From a bacterium HR23 (lineage in GTDB: Bacteria; Chloroflexota; Dehalococcoidia; Lucifugimonadales; HRBIN23), in the NCBI GenBank assembly GCA_002923335.1, contig BEHZ01000010.1, positions 1-21,370 of the forward strand: 21,370 nt of DNA, read 5' to 3'. This document shows, one piece after another, positions 1 to 6,684 of this stretch. Made by a program: the position numbers and the translations under genes. How positions within the stretch are numbered: the first letter of the stretch is position 1; each line of letters starts with the position of its first letter. Under the pieces are notes generated by a model that was given only the letters and a program-made list of their open reading frames with translations, did not search any database and had not been told where the DNA came from.

Positions 1-886
1 TGGGCGCCCCGCCCAGCACCACACTGCCTGGGCCAGCAATGTTGCTCCCTGCGCCGAAGTTGATGCCCCGCAGGCGGATGCGGTCCTGGGCCTTCCCGCT
101 GGTGGGGGAGGCGCTCAGGGAGGGGTCAAGGGCCAGCGCGGCAGCCGTAACAGCCTGCCGGCCCGTGCCGTCCCGCACTGTGAGAGCGCCCGCCGCTGCG
201 CCAGTGCGGGTGGCGGTGAAGGAGAAGGTGCCGTCGGCAGCCACCGTCCCGCTCCCGCTGGCCGGGCCGCCCACCACACGGACGGTGGAGCCGGGGGAGA
301 AGCCCCGCCCGCTCACCGTTACCGTCCCGCCCTGGGGGGCGTGGGTGGGGCTCACCTCCGCCACCGCGGCGATGGCATACGCTGGAGAGGTAGCACCCGG
401 CTCGCCCCCAGCGGAGGAGGCGATGTCAAGGGTATAGTTGTCAGCAAGCCCGGGGTTCTTGATACCTGCCAACTGGGTGAAGCGGATGGCGATGAACTGG
501 TTGGCAGCGAAGCCGGCCAGCGCAGGGAACTGCACCGCCACAGCCCGCCCCGTAACCGTTACCGCCGTGGGGTTCACATTGGCGGCGCCGAGAGCGGCAG
601 CAGCATTAGCGCCGGCCCCTACGAGCACCCGGGTCGTGTCAATGCTGGAGGGGACGGTGGTGCCCGAGGGGAAGGTCACCGTAATCACCAGTCCCGCTGC
701 GCCCGCCGCCGCATGCTGGAAGGTGATGTCATAGGCGGCGGCATCGCCGGCGGTGTTGGGCGTAACCGTTACCGCAACGGTTCCTATGGCCCGGGCGATC
801 TGGGTGCGGAAGACCCCCACAACCAGGCCCGCCGCCAGGGCCAGGGCAACGCCCAGTATCAAGAGAAACTTCCCTGTTCTCGTCAT
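1..886 (-). CDS. Secreted Ig/IPT-like repeat surface protein, N-terminal part (runs off left edge)
   Basis: An uninterrupted minus-strand frame of 295 codons runs from the ATG at 886 to the window edge, so the C-terminus is missing. The start is set by a strong ribosome site (AAGGAGGTGAC directly upstream). Residues 1 to about 35 form a signal peptide or signal anchor: positive MTRTGK, then a hydrophobic stretch rich in L, A, V and G. Residues about 40-155 are a beta-rich domain (AVTVTP, VITVTFPSGTTVPSSI, GIKNPGLADNYTLDI) of a kind common in extracellular proteins of Chloroflexota and Firmicutes. Residues about 160-240 resemble an Ig/IPT-like module (VSPTHAPQGGTVTVSGRGF, then ADGTFSFTATRTG), and a second such module begins near residue 258. 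The composition is rich in A, G, T and V with no cysteine, typical of exported proteins. A role in adhesion or the cell envelope is inferred; no catalytic motif is visible. Confidence 0.8.
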   Translation of the reverse strand, partial: MTRTGKFLLILGVALALAAGLVVGVFRTQIARAIGTVAVTVTPNTAGDAAAYDITFQHAAAGAAGLVITVTFPSGTTVPSSIDTTRVLVGAGANAAAALGAANVNPTAVTVTGRAVAVQFPALAGFAANQFIAIRFTQLAGIKNPGLADNYTLDIASSAGGEPGATSPAYAIAAVAEVSPTHAPQGGTVTVSGRGFSPGSTVRVVGGPASGSGTVAADGTFSFTATRTGAAAGALTVRDGTGRQAVTAAALALDPSLSASPTSGKAQDRIRLRGINFGAGSNIAGPGSVVLGGAP

Positions 887-984
887 GTCACCTCCTTGCA
901 GTATCGGAGACCTGTAGGGTTGGGCTGGGAATCCCTAGGGTCTATGTGGTGTCGCCTCGTCGCTTCACCTCCTTCCGTATCGTG

Positions 985-1092
985 CGTGGCCTGGGGGCCA
1001 CGCCATCCGCAGGGGGCCTGCCGGCCCCCTGTGTCCATGACTGTGTAACGCCCCTGGGGGGCGAAAAGTTCCCACCCCCTCGGCCCCTTTTC
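985..1092 (-). promoter_or_regulatory. Hairpin-rich 5' leader of the surface-protein gene
   Basis: In minus-strand RNA, four inverted repeats follow one another. GAAAAG (1092-1087) can pair with CTTTTC (1068-1063). A 6-bp stem with a 3-nt loop spans 1063-1049 and competes for its first base. A perfect 9-bp stem with a GGCA loop spans 1031-1010 (CAGGGGGCC/GGCCCCCTG). A 7-bp stem spans 1002-985 (CGTGGCC/GGCCACG). No T-run follows any of them, so none is an obvious intrinsic terminator. Just downstream, 979-970 reads AAGGAGGTGA, a second near-perfect Shine-Dalgarno about 80 nt before the real one, with no usable ORF after it. I do not recognise a known riboswitch class. A structured, stabilising or regulatory leader is an inference. 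Confidence 0.5.
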
Positions 1093-1101
1093 AAGGGTCT
1101 C

Positions 1102-1130
1102 ATACTACGCATATCCCCCGTTATCGTCAA
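1102..1130 (-). promoter_or_regulatory. Sigma-70-type promoter of the surface-protein gene
   Basis: On the minus strand a TTGACG -35 element (1130-1125) and a TAGTAT -10 element (1107-1102) are separated by exactly 17 bp. Transcription would begin near 1095, giving a leader of about 210 nt before the ATG at 886. The elements are seen; activity is inferred. Confidence 0.6.
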
Positions 1131-1220
1131 GGGCCAAAACAGGGCAGAAACGGCCAAATTTGGCGCCTGGGCAGGGGGCGGGACGGCGGGGGAGGCGCCC
1201 CCTTCCCCCCGGCCATGCGC

Positions 1221-1226
1221 TATACT
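1221..1226 (+). promoter_or_regulatory. -10 element (TATACT) for the PHP-MaoC-4HBT operon
   Basis: TATACT lies 33 bp before the proposed GTG start, which would put the transcription start near 1233 and give a leader of about 26 nt containing the GGGGAG ribosome site. No convincing -35 element is visible 16-18 bp upstream, where the sequence is a C/G run. Confidence 0.4.
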
Positions 1227-1258
1227 ACATCCTAGCCTTACTTGGGGAGACGCCAGAG

Positions 1259-1933
1259 GTGTTCCTCCTGGATATGCACTGCCACTCGGTCGCCTCCGAC
1301 GACGCCCGTGCCACCGTGGAGCAGTATCTGCGCTGGATACAGGTCCTGCGCGGGCGGGGCTACCAGGTGGACAGCATCGTGCTGACGGAGCACCGGAGGT
1401 TTGACGGTGCGGCGGACTATACGCCCCTGGCACGGCGCTACGGGGTGGTGGTGTTGAAGGGCTCGGAGGTGGACACCCGCTGGGGCCATTTCCTGGTCTA
1501 CGGGGTAACGGACGCCCTCCTGCGGGCGGTGGACTTCACCGATGTGCAGATGGACGCCCGTCGCCTGATGGAGGAGGCGAGGCGGCACGGGGCGATGGCC
1601 ATCCCCGCCCACCCGGGGCGGTTCGGCATCGGGCTGGTGGAGTTCCTGGCCCGGGGGGCGGAGGTGCCCGACCTGGAGATTATAGAGGTGCTCAACGGCG
1701 GTTCCCGCCGGGGGGAGAACGAGCGGGCCGAGGCCCTCCTGCGGGAGCGCCACCTGAAGGGCATCGCCGGGAGCGACGCCCACTTCGTCTCCACCATCGC
1801 CACCTGCCTCACCGCCTTCCCCCACCCCATCCACAGCGAGGGGGAGTTGGTGGAGGCCCTGCGGGCGGGGGAGTTCCGCCCCCTGCGCCTGGAGGAGACC
1901 GCCCCCACCCCCCTCCGCAACACCACCAAGTAA
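1259..1933 (+). CDS. PHP-domain metal-dependent hydrolase (phosphoesterase family)
   Basis: The 224-residue protein has the metal-binding motifs of the PHP (polymerase and histidinol phosphatase) superfamily: DMHCHS (H7, H9), LTEH (E44, H45), KGSEVDTRWGHFLVYG, AIPAHPGRFG and GIAGSDAH near the C-terminus. Such stand-alone domains hydrolyse phosphomonoesters or phosphodiesters with bound Mn, Fe or Zn; the substrate here is unknown. The GTG at 1259 is preferred because GGGGAG lies 8 nt upstream and the PHP fold begins immediately. The upstream ATG at 1160 would add a low-complexity, GC-driven extension that includes the likely promoter; ATG 1274 is too late in the fold. It is the first gene of a four-gene operon (9-bp gap to the next). 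Why a PHP hydrolase sits with acyl-CoA-type enzymes is unclear. Confidence 0.8.
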   Translation: MFLLDMHCHSVASDDARATVEQYLRWIQVLRGRGYQVDSIVLTEHRRFDGAADYTPLARRYGVVVLKGSEVDTRWGHFLVYGVTDALLRAVDFTDVQMDARRLMEEARRHGAMAIPAHPGRFGIGLVEFLARGAEVPDLEIIEVLNGGSRRGENERAEALLRERHLKGIAGSDAHFVSTIATCLTAFPHPIHSEGELVEALRAGEFRPLRLEETAPTPLRNTTK

Positions 1934-1942
1934 AGGAGGCGT

Positions 1943-2392
1943 ATGGCCACCCAGGTAGAGTTCAACCGCTCCCTGCTGGGCCAACCCCTCCCCGCCGGCA
2001 CCTTTACCGTTAGCAAAGAGGGCATCCTGGCCTTCTGCCGGGCGGTGGGGGAGACCAACCCCCTCTACACCGACGAGGAATGGGCACGGCGCCAGGGCCA
2101 CCCCACCCTCCTGGCTCCCCCCACCTACCCCAACCTCTTCATCCGCCACCTGGGGAGGCCGGAGGTGCTGTCCGTCCCCGTCCGCCAGCGGATGCACGCC
2201 GGCCAGGCGGTGGAGCCCCTGCGCCCCATCTACGCCGGGGACACCCTCTCCGCCACCACCCGCCTCAAGGATGTTTACACCAAAACGGGGCGCACGGGCA
2301 CCATGGCCTTTATCGTCTGGGAGACCACCTTCACCAACCAGCGAGGGGAGGAGGTGGCACGGGTGCGGGAGTCCTTTATGGCACGCCTGTAG
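1943..2392 (+). CDS. MaoC-like dehydratase, N-terminal-type half (FAS1_DH-like hot-dog protein)
   Basis: This 149-residue protein matches the MaoC N-terminal (FAS1_DH-type) hot-dog family. Residues about 26-60 carry AFCRAVGETNPLYTDEEWAR followed by APPTYPN; a later RPIYAGDTLSATTRLKDV strand and a KTGRTGTMAFIVWET strand complete the fold. Such proteins pair with a second MaoC-like subunit to hydrate enoyl thioesters or dehydrate 3-hydroxyacyl thioesters (compare mycobacterial HadAB/HadBC). The Asp/His dyad of the hydratase-2 motif appears replaced (GETNPLY rather than GDxNPLH), so catalysis by this chain alone is doubtful. The start is firm: AAAGGAGGCGT precedes the ATG. It is followed after 9 bp by the partner gene, suggesting a heterodimer. 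The substrate is unknown. Confidence 0.78.
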   Translation: MATQVEFNRSLLGQPLPAGTFTVSKEGILAFCRAVGETNPLYTDEEWARRQGHPTLLAPPTYPNLFIRHLGRPEVLSVPVRQRMHAGQAVEPLRPIYAGDTLSATTRLKDVYTKTGRTGTMAFIVWETTFTNQRGEEVARVRESFMARL

Positions 2393-2401
2393 GGGGAAGG
2401 G

Positions 2402-2827
2402 ATGCGCAGCTTTGCAGATGTGCACCTGGGAGACACCATCGGGCCCGTGGAGCACACCTTCACCACCGAGGGGGTGCGGGCCTTCTGCACCCTCTGGGGA
2501 CAGACGGGGGAGAGCCGGTTCACCTCGGAGGAGGTGGCCCGACGGGAGGGCCTCCCCGGCCCCATCGTCCCGGGGATCATGAGCATGGCGGTCCTCTCCC
2601 GCCTGCTGACCGACTGGGCCGACGGGGGTAGCCTGCGCCTGCTGGATGTCATCTTCCGCCAGCCGGTCCCCCACCACCAGCCCCTGCGCCTGGTGGGCAC
2701 CGTTACCGACCTGCGCCCCGAAGGGGGGCAGGGGGTGGTGGAGGTGGATGTGTTCCTGGAGCGGGCCGATGGGGAGAGGCTGGTAACGGGGAAGGCCCTC
2801 CTGGCGGTGCCTCTGGACGCCGGGTAA
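2402..2827 (+). CDS. MaoC-like dehydratase, second half (C-terminal-type hot-dog protein)
   Basis: The 141-residue product has a MaoC-like hot-dog layout: DVHLGDTIGPVEHTFT at the N-terminus, VRAFCTLWGQTGESRFTSEE where the catalytic loop should be, then GLPGPIVPGIMSMAVLSRLL and a C-terminal sheet. Length and order match the C-terminal partner of a split hydratase. The loop reads GQTGESRF where active enzymes have a GDxNPxH pattern, so the usual catalytic Asp and His are absent as far as I can align by eye. A GGGGGAAGGG ribosome site precedes the ATG. With the upstream gene it probably forms a heterodimeric enoyl-thioester hydratase or a binding relative. Alternatives are a specialised hydratase with a different dyad, or a scaffold subunit. 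Confidence 0.75.
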   Translation: MRSFADVHLGDTIGPVEHTFTTEGVRAFCTLWGQTGESRFTSEEVARREGLPGPIVPGIMSMAVLSRLLTDWADGGSLRLLDVIFRQPVPHHQPLRLVGTVTDLRPEGGQGVVEVDVFLERADGERLVTGKALLAVPLDAG

Positions 2828-2835
2828 CACCAGGG

Positions 2836-3306
2836 ATGCCCAAAAGCGACTTCCGCTTCCACTTCCCCTTGCGGGTGCGCTGGGCCGACTGCGACCCCAT
2901 GGGGCACGTCTTCCACGGGCGCTACCTGGAGTTCACCGAGCAGGCCCAGGAGGAATACTATCGGCACCTGGGCACCAGCATCTACCGCCTGGCCCAGAAG
3001 GGGTATTTTGACACGGTGGTGGTGAAGGTTACCGCCGAGTTCCTCGCCCCCGCCCTCCTGGACGACCTGCTGGACATCTACACCCGTGTAACCCGCCTGG
3101 GGGAGAAGAGCATCACTATGCTCTCGGAGGTCTACCGACAGGGGGAAGATACCCTTCTGTGCCGTGTGGAGGTGGTCTACGCCGGGTGGGACGGGGTGGC
3201 CCGACGGAGCAAGGCCATCCCCGACGACCTACGCCGTCTCATCACCCACTTTGAGGCGACGGGGGAGGTCCTGCCCATAGAGGGGTTCCCCAACCTGCGG
3301 GTCTAA
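2836..3306 (+). CDS. 4-hydroxybenzoyl-CoA-type (4HBT/YbgC) acyl-CoA thioesterase
   Basis: The 156-residue hot-dog protein has the family signature near its N-terminus: RVRWADCDPMGHVFHGRYLE, with D20 in the place of the catalytic Asp of 4-hydroxybenzoyl-CoA thioesterase (DCDPxG motif). The rest (VKVTAEFLAPALLDDLLDIY, YRQGEDTLLCRVEVVY) fits the usual 130-150-residue domain. It should hydrolyse an acyl-CoA or aryl-CoA thioester in the cytoplasm; the acyl group is unknown. It ends the operon, with an 8-bp gap after the MaoC pair and only a weak CAGGG ribosome site, so translational coupling is likely. Its TAA overlaps the stop codon of the convergent coiled-coil gene. Confidence 0.85.
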   Translation: MPKSDFRFHFPLRVRWADCDPMGHVFHGRYLEFTEQAQEEYYRHLGTSIYRLAQKGYFDTVVVKVTAEFLAPALLDDLLDIYTRVTRLGEKSITMLSEVYRQGEDTLLCRVEVVYAGWDGVARRSKAIPDDLRRLITHFEATGEVLPIEGFPNLRV

Positions 3307-3761
3307 CGGGTCAACAACGCCCCTATAACAGCCCCCAGCAGAGTTACCCACTGCACCACGATGAGGCCTACCAGCCAGCGGGTTGTGTTGCTCACATCCG
3401 CCCGCAGGGCCTGTATTTCCCCCCGCAAGGTCTGTATATCTCCCCGCAAAGCCTGTATTTCGCTCCGCACCGCTGCAAAGTGAGTGCCCGTGTCAGACCG
3501 CATCCCTGTAGACCGGGCGTCCATGTCAGACCGCATCTCCCCAAACCGGGCATCCATGTCAGACCGCACCCCTGCAAAGCGGGTGTCCATGTCGGACCGC
3601 ATCTCCCCAAACCGGGCGTCCATAGTAGTCCCCAGGTTTGCAAGCCTGGCATCTATATCGGAGCGCAGGCCGGCGATTTGGGTATGCACATCCCCCAACC
3701 GTTCGTTCACCTGCTCCGCTATACCTTCCAGACGGGAGACCCGCTCTTCAATAGTGGCCAC
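3303..3761 (-). CDS. Repeat-built coiled-coil protein with C-terminal membrane anchor
   Basis: This 152-residue protein starts at GTG 3761, supported by GGGGAGG six bases upstream. After an N-terminal helix (residues about 1-30) come five 11-residue repeats of the type MDARFGEMRSD (about 37-90), then three 7-residue repeats (IQALRGD, IQTLRGE, IQALRAD), and finally a transmembrane helix (about 126-150, WLVGLIVVQWVTLLGAVIGALL). The layout resembles small DUF1640/CCDC90-like anchored coiled coils. Hendecads give a right-handed and heptads a left-handed supercoil, so the stalk should change pitch along its length. Function is unknown. It has a candidate promoter inside the end of gcvPB, and its stop overlaps the thioesterase stop at 3303-3306. 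Confidence 0.75.
   Translation of the reverse strand: MATIEERVSRLEGIAEQVNERLGDVHTQIAGLRSDIDARLANLGTTMDARFGEMRSDMDTRFAGVRSDMDARFGEMRSDMDARSTGMRSDTGTHFAAVRSEIQALRGDIQTLRGEIQALRADVSNTTRWLVGLIVVQWVTLLGAVIGALLTR
3401..3463. repeat. Three tandem 21-bp repeats (heptad-coding)
   Basis: Units at 3401-3421, 3422-3442 and 3443-3463 each begin CCCGCA and contain CTGTAT. On the minus strand each encodes one 7-residue coiled-coil heptad of the IQALRGD type. Divergence is low (a few substitutions per unit), suggesting recent duplication or homogenisation. Confidence 0.8.
3491..3655. repeat. Five tandem 33-bp repeats (hendecad-coding)
   Basis: Units start at 3491, 3524, 3557, 3590 and 3623. The first four begin TGTCAGACCGCA or TGTCGGACCGCA, and the fifth is diverged. 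On the minus strand each encodes one 11-residue repeat (MDARFGEMRSD type). They are in frame and continuous with the coding sequence, so this is a protein repeat, not a CRISPR array. Confidence 0.8.
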
Positions 3762-3778
3762 GAGAGGCCTCCCCGGGT

Positions 3779-3807
3779 AGCATACATCCCCTAGCCTCCA
3801 GGGGCAA
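3779..3807 (-). promoter_or_regulatory. Candidate promoter of the coiled-coil gene
   Basis: TTGCCC (3807-3802) and TATGCT (3784-3779) are spaced by 17 bp on the minus strand, just upstream of the GTG at 3761. The -35 element lies inside the last codons of gcvPB, so the gene may also be read through from the gcv operon. Confidence 0.4.
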
Positions 3808-5302
3808 CCCCTCCTGAGGGCATGGGCTTCCAGCGCAGGTCCGGCTGGCGGGCGGCGCGGGCCTCGTCCAGGCGTCCCACGGGGGTGAAGTGGGGGGCGG
3901 AGCGGAGCACCTCCGGCGTCTCCTCCGCTTCTCGGGCGATCTGGCGCATGGCCTCAATGAAGTAGTCCAGCGTCTCCTTCCCCTCGGTCTCCGTGGGCTC
4001 AATCATCAACGCCTCGTCCACGATAAGGGGGAAATACATGGTGGGGGGATGAATGCCGAAGTCCAGGAGCCGCTTGGCGATGTCCAGGGCCTTCACCCCC
4101 CTGGCCCTCTGCCGACGGGCGGAGAGGACGACCTCGTGCATGCACCGTCGGGGGTAGGGGAGGTGGTAGAGGTCCTGCAGACGGGCCAGGATGTAGTTGC
4201 CGGCCAGGACGGCGTCCTGGCTGACCTGGCGCAGACCGGGCGCCCCCAGGGCACGGATGTAGGCATAGGCCCGCACCAGGACGCCGAAGTTGCCGTGGAA
4301 GGCCCCCATGCGCCCGATGGACTGGGGGGGACGGGCGAGGGTGAACACCTCCTTGCCGTCTATCACCTGCCGCCGGACAACCGGGGTGGGCAGGAAGGGG
4401 AGAAGGCGCTCCCCCACGCAAACGGGGCCGGCGCCGGGGCCACCGCCCCCGTGGGGGGTGCTAAAGGTCTTGTGCAGGTTCAGGTGGCACACATCAAACC
4501 CCAGATGGCCTATCTTCACCCGCCCCAGCAGGGCGTTCATGTTGGCCCCATCCCCATACACCAGCCCCCCCGCCCGATGCACCATCTCACACACCTCTAC
4601 GATGTGGCGGTCAAAGAGGCCCAGGGTGCTGGGGAGGGTGATCATAAACCCCGCCAGGTCCGGCCCACACGCCTCCCGCAGGGCCGACAGGTCGGTGTTC
4701 CCCTCCTTGTCCGAGGGGATGGAGACCACCCGGAAGCCGGCCATAGCAGCCGAGGCGGGGTTGGTGCCGTGGGCCGAATCGGGGATGAGCATGACCTTGC
4801 GATGCCCTTCCCCCCGGGAGAGATGGTAGGCACGGATCATCAGCACGCCTGCCAGTTCCCCGTGGGCGCCGGCCAGGGGGGCCAGGGAGCACCCCGCCAT
4901 CCCTGTAACCTCGCAGAGGTAGGTCTGCAGACGCCACATAAGTTTCAGGGCGCCCTGCGCCGTCTCCTCCGGCTGGAGGGGGTGCAGACCGGCGAAGCCC
5001 GGGAGGGAGGCCCCCTCCTCGTTCACCTTGGGGTTGTATTTCATGGTGCAGGAGCCGAGGGGGTAGAAGTGGGTGTCCATCGAGAAGTTCATCTGGGAGA
5101 GAGTGGAGAAGTAGCGCACCACCTCCCCCTCGGACACCTCGGGCAGGGGGAGGTCGTCCCGCACCAGGTGGGCTGGGGGGGGCTCCTGGGGGGGCACATC
5201 CAGGTCGGGGATGCTGGCGCCGATGCGCCCCGGTGTGGAGCGCTCCATGAGTAGGCGCCGGGCGTGGGCCAGGAAGGTATCACGGGGGGTGGGCGTCGTC
5301 AT
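3791..5302 (-). CDS. gcvPB: Glycine dehydrogenase (decarboxylating) subunit 2, P-protein beta
   Basis: This 503-residue subunit carries the pyridoxal-phosphate lysine of the two-chain glycine decarboxylase, K278 in HLNLHKTFSTPHGGGGPG. With GcvPA it decarboxylates glycine and passes the aminomethyl group to the lipoyl arm of GcvH. Other family features include SMDTHFYPLGSCTMKYNPK near residues 75-93, DSAHGTNPASAAMAGF, and PTETEGKETLDYFIEA near the C-terminus. The length matches the beta subunit (about 480-510). The ATG at 5302 is supported by AGGAGGAG upstream and removes a long non-homologous extension of the open frame. It lies 14 bp downstream of gcvPA, as the last gcv gene of the operon. 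No lpd (L-protein) gene is in the window. Confidence 0.96.
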   Translation of the reverse strand: MTTPTPRDTFLAHARRLLMERSTPGRIGASIPDLDVPPQEPPPAHLVRDDLPLPEVSEGEVVRYFSTLSQMNFSMDTHFYPLGSCTMKYNPKVNEEGASLPGFAGLHPLQPEETAQGALKLMWRLQTYLCEVTGMAGCSLAPLAGAHGELAGVLMIRAYHLSRGEGHRKVMLIPDSAHGTNPASAAMAGFRVVSIPSDKEGNTDLSALREACGPDLAGFMITLPSTLGLFDRHIVEVCEMVHRAGGLVYGDGANMNALLGRVKIGHLGFDVCHLNLHKTFSTPHGGGGPGAGPVCVGERLLPFLPTPVVRRQVIDGKEVFTLARPPQSIGRMGAFHGNFGVLVRAYAYIRALGAPGLRQVSQDAVLAGNYILARLQDLYHLPYPRRCMHEVVLSARRQRARGVKALDIAKRLLDFGIHPPTMYFPLIVDEALMIEPTETEGKETLDYFIEAMRQIAREAEETPEVLRSAPHFTPVGRLDEARAARQPDLRWKPMPSGGVAPGG

Positions 5303-5316
5303 GGGCTCCTCCTGGG

Positions 5317-6660
5317 CTACCCTTTGTGGCGAAGGGGGGCCTGCTGGGCCACCTCCGCCAGGGCGCGAGCGAAAGCCTCTATCTCCTGACGGGTGTTCAT
5401 CTCCGTTACGCACACCAGCATGCCGTTGGGCACCAGGGCGCTGATATCCAGCCCCCCAATGATGCGCCTCTGCAGGAGCCGTCGGTTGGTCTCCGCGGGC
5501 GCGATAGGACACTGGAGGACAAACTCCTGGAAGAAGACGCCCGAGAAGGGGAGGCGATAGCCGGGGATGGCGCCGAGGAGGCGGGCGGTGTAGTGGGCCT
5601 TGTGCCAGACCAGTTCCGCCACCTTGCGCAGGCCCTGCTTGCCCATGAGGGCCAGATACATAGCCACACCCGTAGCGATAAGGGCTTCCGCAGTGCAGAT
5701 GTTGCTGGTGGCCCGCTCCCGTCGGATATGCTGCTCCCGGGTCTGGAGGGTGAGCACATAGCCCGTGCGCCCCTGGGCGTCCACCGTTCTGCCCACCACC
5801 CGCCCCGGCATCTGGCGCAGGTAACGCTCCCGGCAGGCGAAGAGGCCCACATACGGCCCTCCGAAGGAGAGGGGCACCCCCAGCCCCTGGCACTCCCCCG
5901 TCACGATATCCGCCCCGTAGTGGCCGGGGGGCTTGAAGAGGGCGCAGGCCAGGGGGTCGGCGCTCACCACCAGCAGAGCGCCGTGGGCGTGGGCGAGGGG
6001 GGCCAGCGCCTCCAGGTCCTCCAGGTAGCCGAAGAAGTTGGGCCACTGCACCACCAGGCAGGCGGTCTGTCCATCCACCGAGGGGGCAGAGGCGGGGACG
6101 GTGTCCACGGTGAGGCCCTGGGGGAGAGTATAGGTCTCTACCACCTCCCGATAGCGGGGGTTGAGGGTGTCCAGGAGGGCGATGCGGGTGCGCCCGGTAA
6201 CACGGCAGGCCATGAGCACCGCCTCGGCCAGGGCGGTGGCCCCGTCGTAGACGCCGGCGTTGGCCACCTCCATCCCGGTGAGCAGGCAGACCATGCTCTG
6301 GAACTCATAGGTGGCCTGGAGGGTGCCCTGGGAGACCTCCGGCTGGTAGGGGGTGTAGGAGGTGAGGAACTCCCCCCTGCCGGCCAAAGCCTTGACCGCC
6401 GAGGGGATGAAACGGCGATACGCCCCTGCCCCCAAAAAGCAGGCATAGGGGCCGGGGACGATGTTTTCGCTGGCCAAAGCCTCCAGTTCCCGACGCAGGT
6501 CCATCTCCGCCAGAGGAGGGGGGAGGTTCAGAGGCGGGTTGCGGTAGGCCGGGGGGATATCCGAGAACAACTCCTCAGGGTCAGAGACGCTAATGGCCTG
6601 GAGCATCTCCTGGCGCTGCTGGGGAGTCAGGGGGAGATAGGGATGGGCGAAGGTGGTCAT
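5317..6660 (-). CDS. gcvPA: Glycine dehydrogenase (decarboxylating) subunit 1, P-protein alpha
   Basis: The 447-residue alpha subunit of the split P-protein is recognised by YLPLTPQQRQEML near the start, ASENIVPGPYACFLGAGAYR, SYTPYQPEVSQGTLQATYEF, and GMEVANAGVYDGATALAEA. It has the aminotransferase-like fold but lacks the PLP lysine, which sits in GcvPB; the two chains form the active site together. The full family length is present. The ATG at 6660 follows GGAGAGGAG with 7-nt spacing. It lies 24 bp after gcvH and 14 bp before gcvPB in the order T-H-PA-PB, the usual order in bacteria with two-chain P-protein. Confidence 0.96.
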   Translation of the reverse strand: MTTFAHPYLPLTPQQRQEMLQAISVSDPEELFSDIPPAYRNPPLNLPPPLAEMDLRRELEALASENIVPGPYACFLGAGAYRRFIPSAVKALAGRGEFLTSYTPYQPEVSQGTLQATYEFQSMVCLLTGMEVANAGVYDGATALAEAVLMACRVTGRTRIALLDTLNPRYREVVETYTLPQGLTVDTVPASAPSVDGQTACLVVQWPNFFGYLEDLEALAPLAHAHGALLVVSADPLACALFKPPGHYGADIVTGECQGLGVPLSFGGPYVGLFACRERYLRQMPGRVVGRTVDAQGRTGYVLTLQTREQHIRRERATSNICTAEALIATGVAMYLALMGKQGLRKVAELVWHKAHYTARLLGAIPGYRLPFSGVFFQEFVLQCPIAPAETNRRLLQRRIIGGLDISALVPNGMLVCVTEMNTRQEIEAFARALAEVAQQAPLRHKG

Positions 6661-6684
6661 AGGTCATCTCCTCTCCCTGCTCTG

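Larger units (their letters stand above)
887..1258. other. Divergent intergenic region, 372 bp
   Basis: This gap lies between the minus-strand surface gene and the plus-strand PHP operon. It holds the minus-strand promoter and structured leader listed separately, and a plus-strand TATACT -10-like element at 1221-1226. The frame extending upstream of the PHP gene to an ATG at 1160 encodes only G/R/P-rich low-complexity sequence and is judged untranslated. I see no RNA gene or repeat here. Confidence 0.6.

Noticed and set aside
552..772. Two copies of GTAACCGTTAC (552-562 and 762-772), nearly palindromic, as possible regulator sites
   Set aside because: Both lie inside the surface-protein gene and encode Val-Thr-Val-Thr beta strands; the GTWAC form reflects the window-wide codon habit.
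1160..1258. Upstream ATG start for the PHP protein
   Set aside because: It adds a G/R/P low-complexity stretch lying before and across the TATACT element; GTG 1259 has a ribosome site and begins directly at the PHP fold.
1238..2830. Long minus-strand open frame of about 530 codons antisense to the PHP and MaoC genes
   Set aside because: It is G/H/P/L-rich, lies opposite genes with clear family motifs and good ribosome sites, and is a by-product of high G+C.
3401..3655. Regular repeats that could be taken for a CRISPR array
   Set aside because: The units are contiguous without spacers, in frame (multiples of 3), and encode coiled-coil heptads and hendecads.
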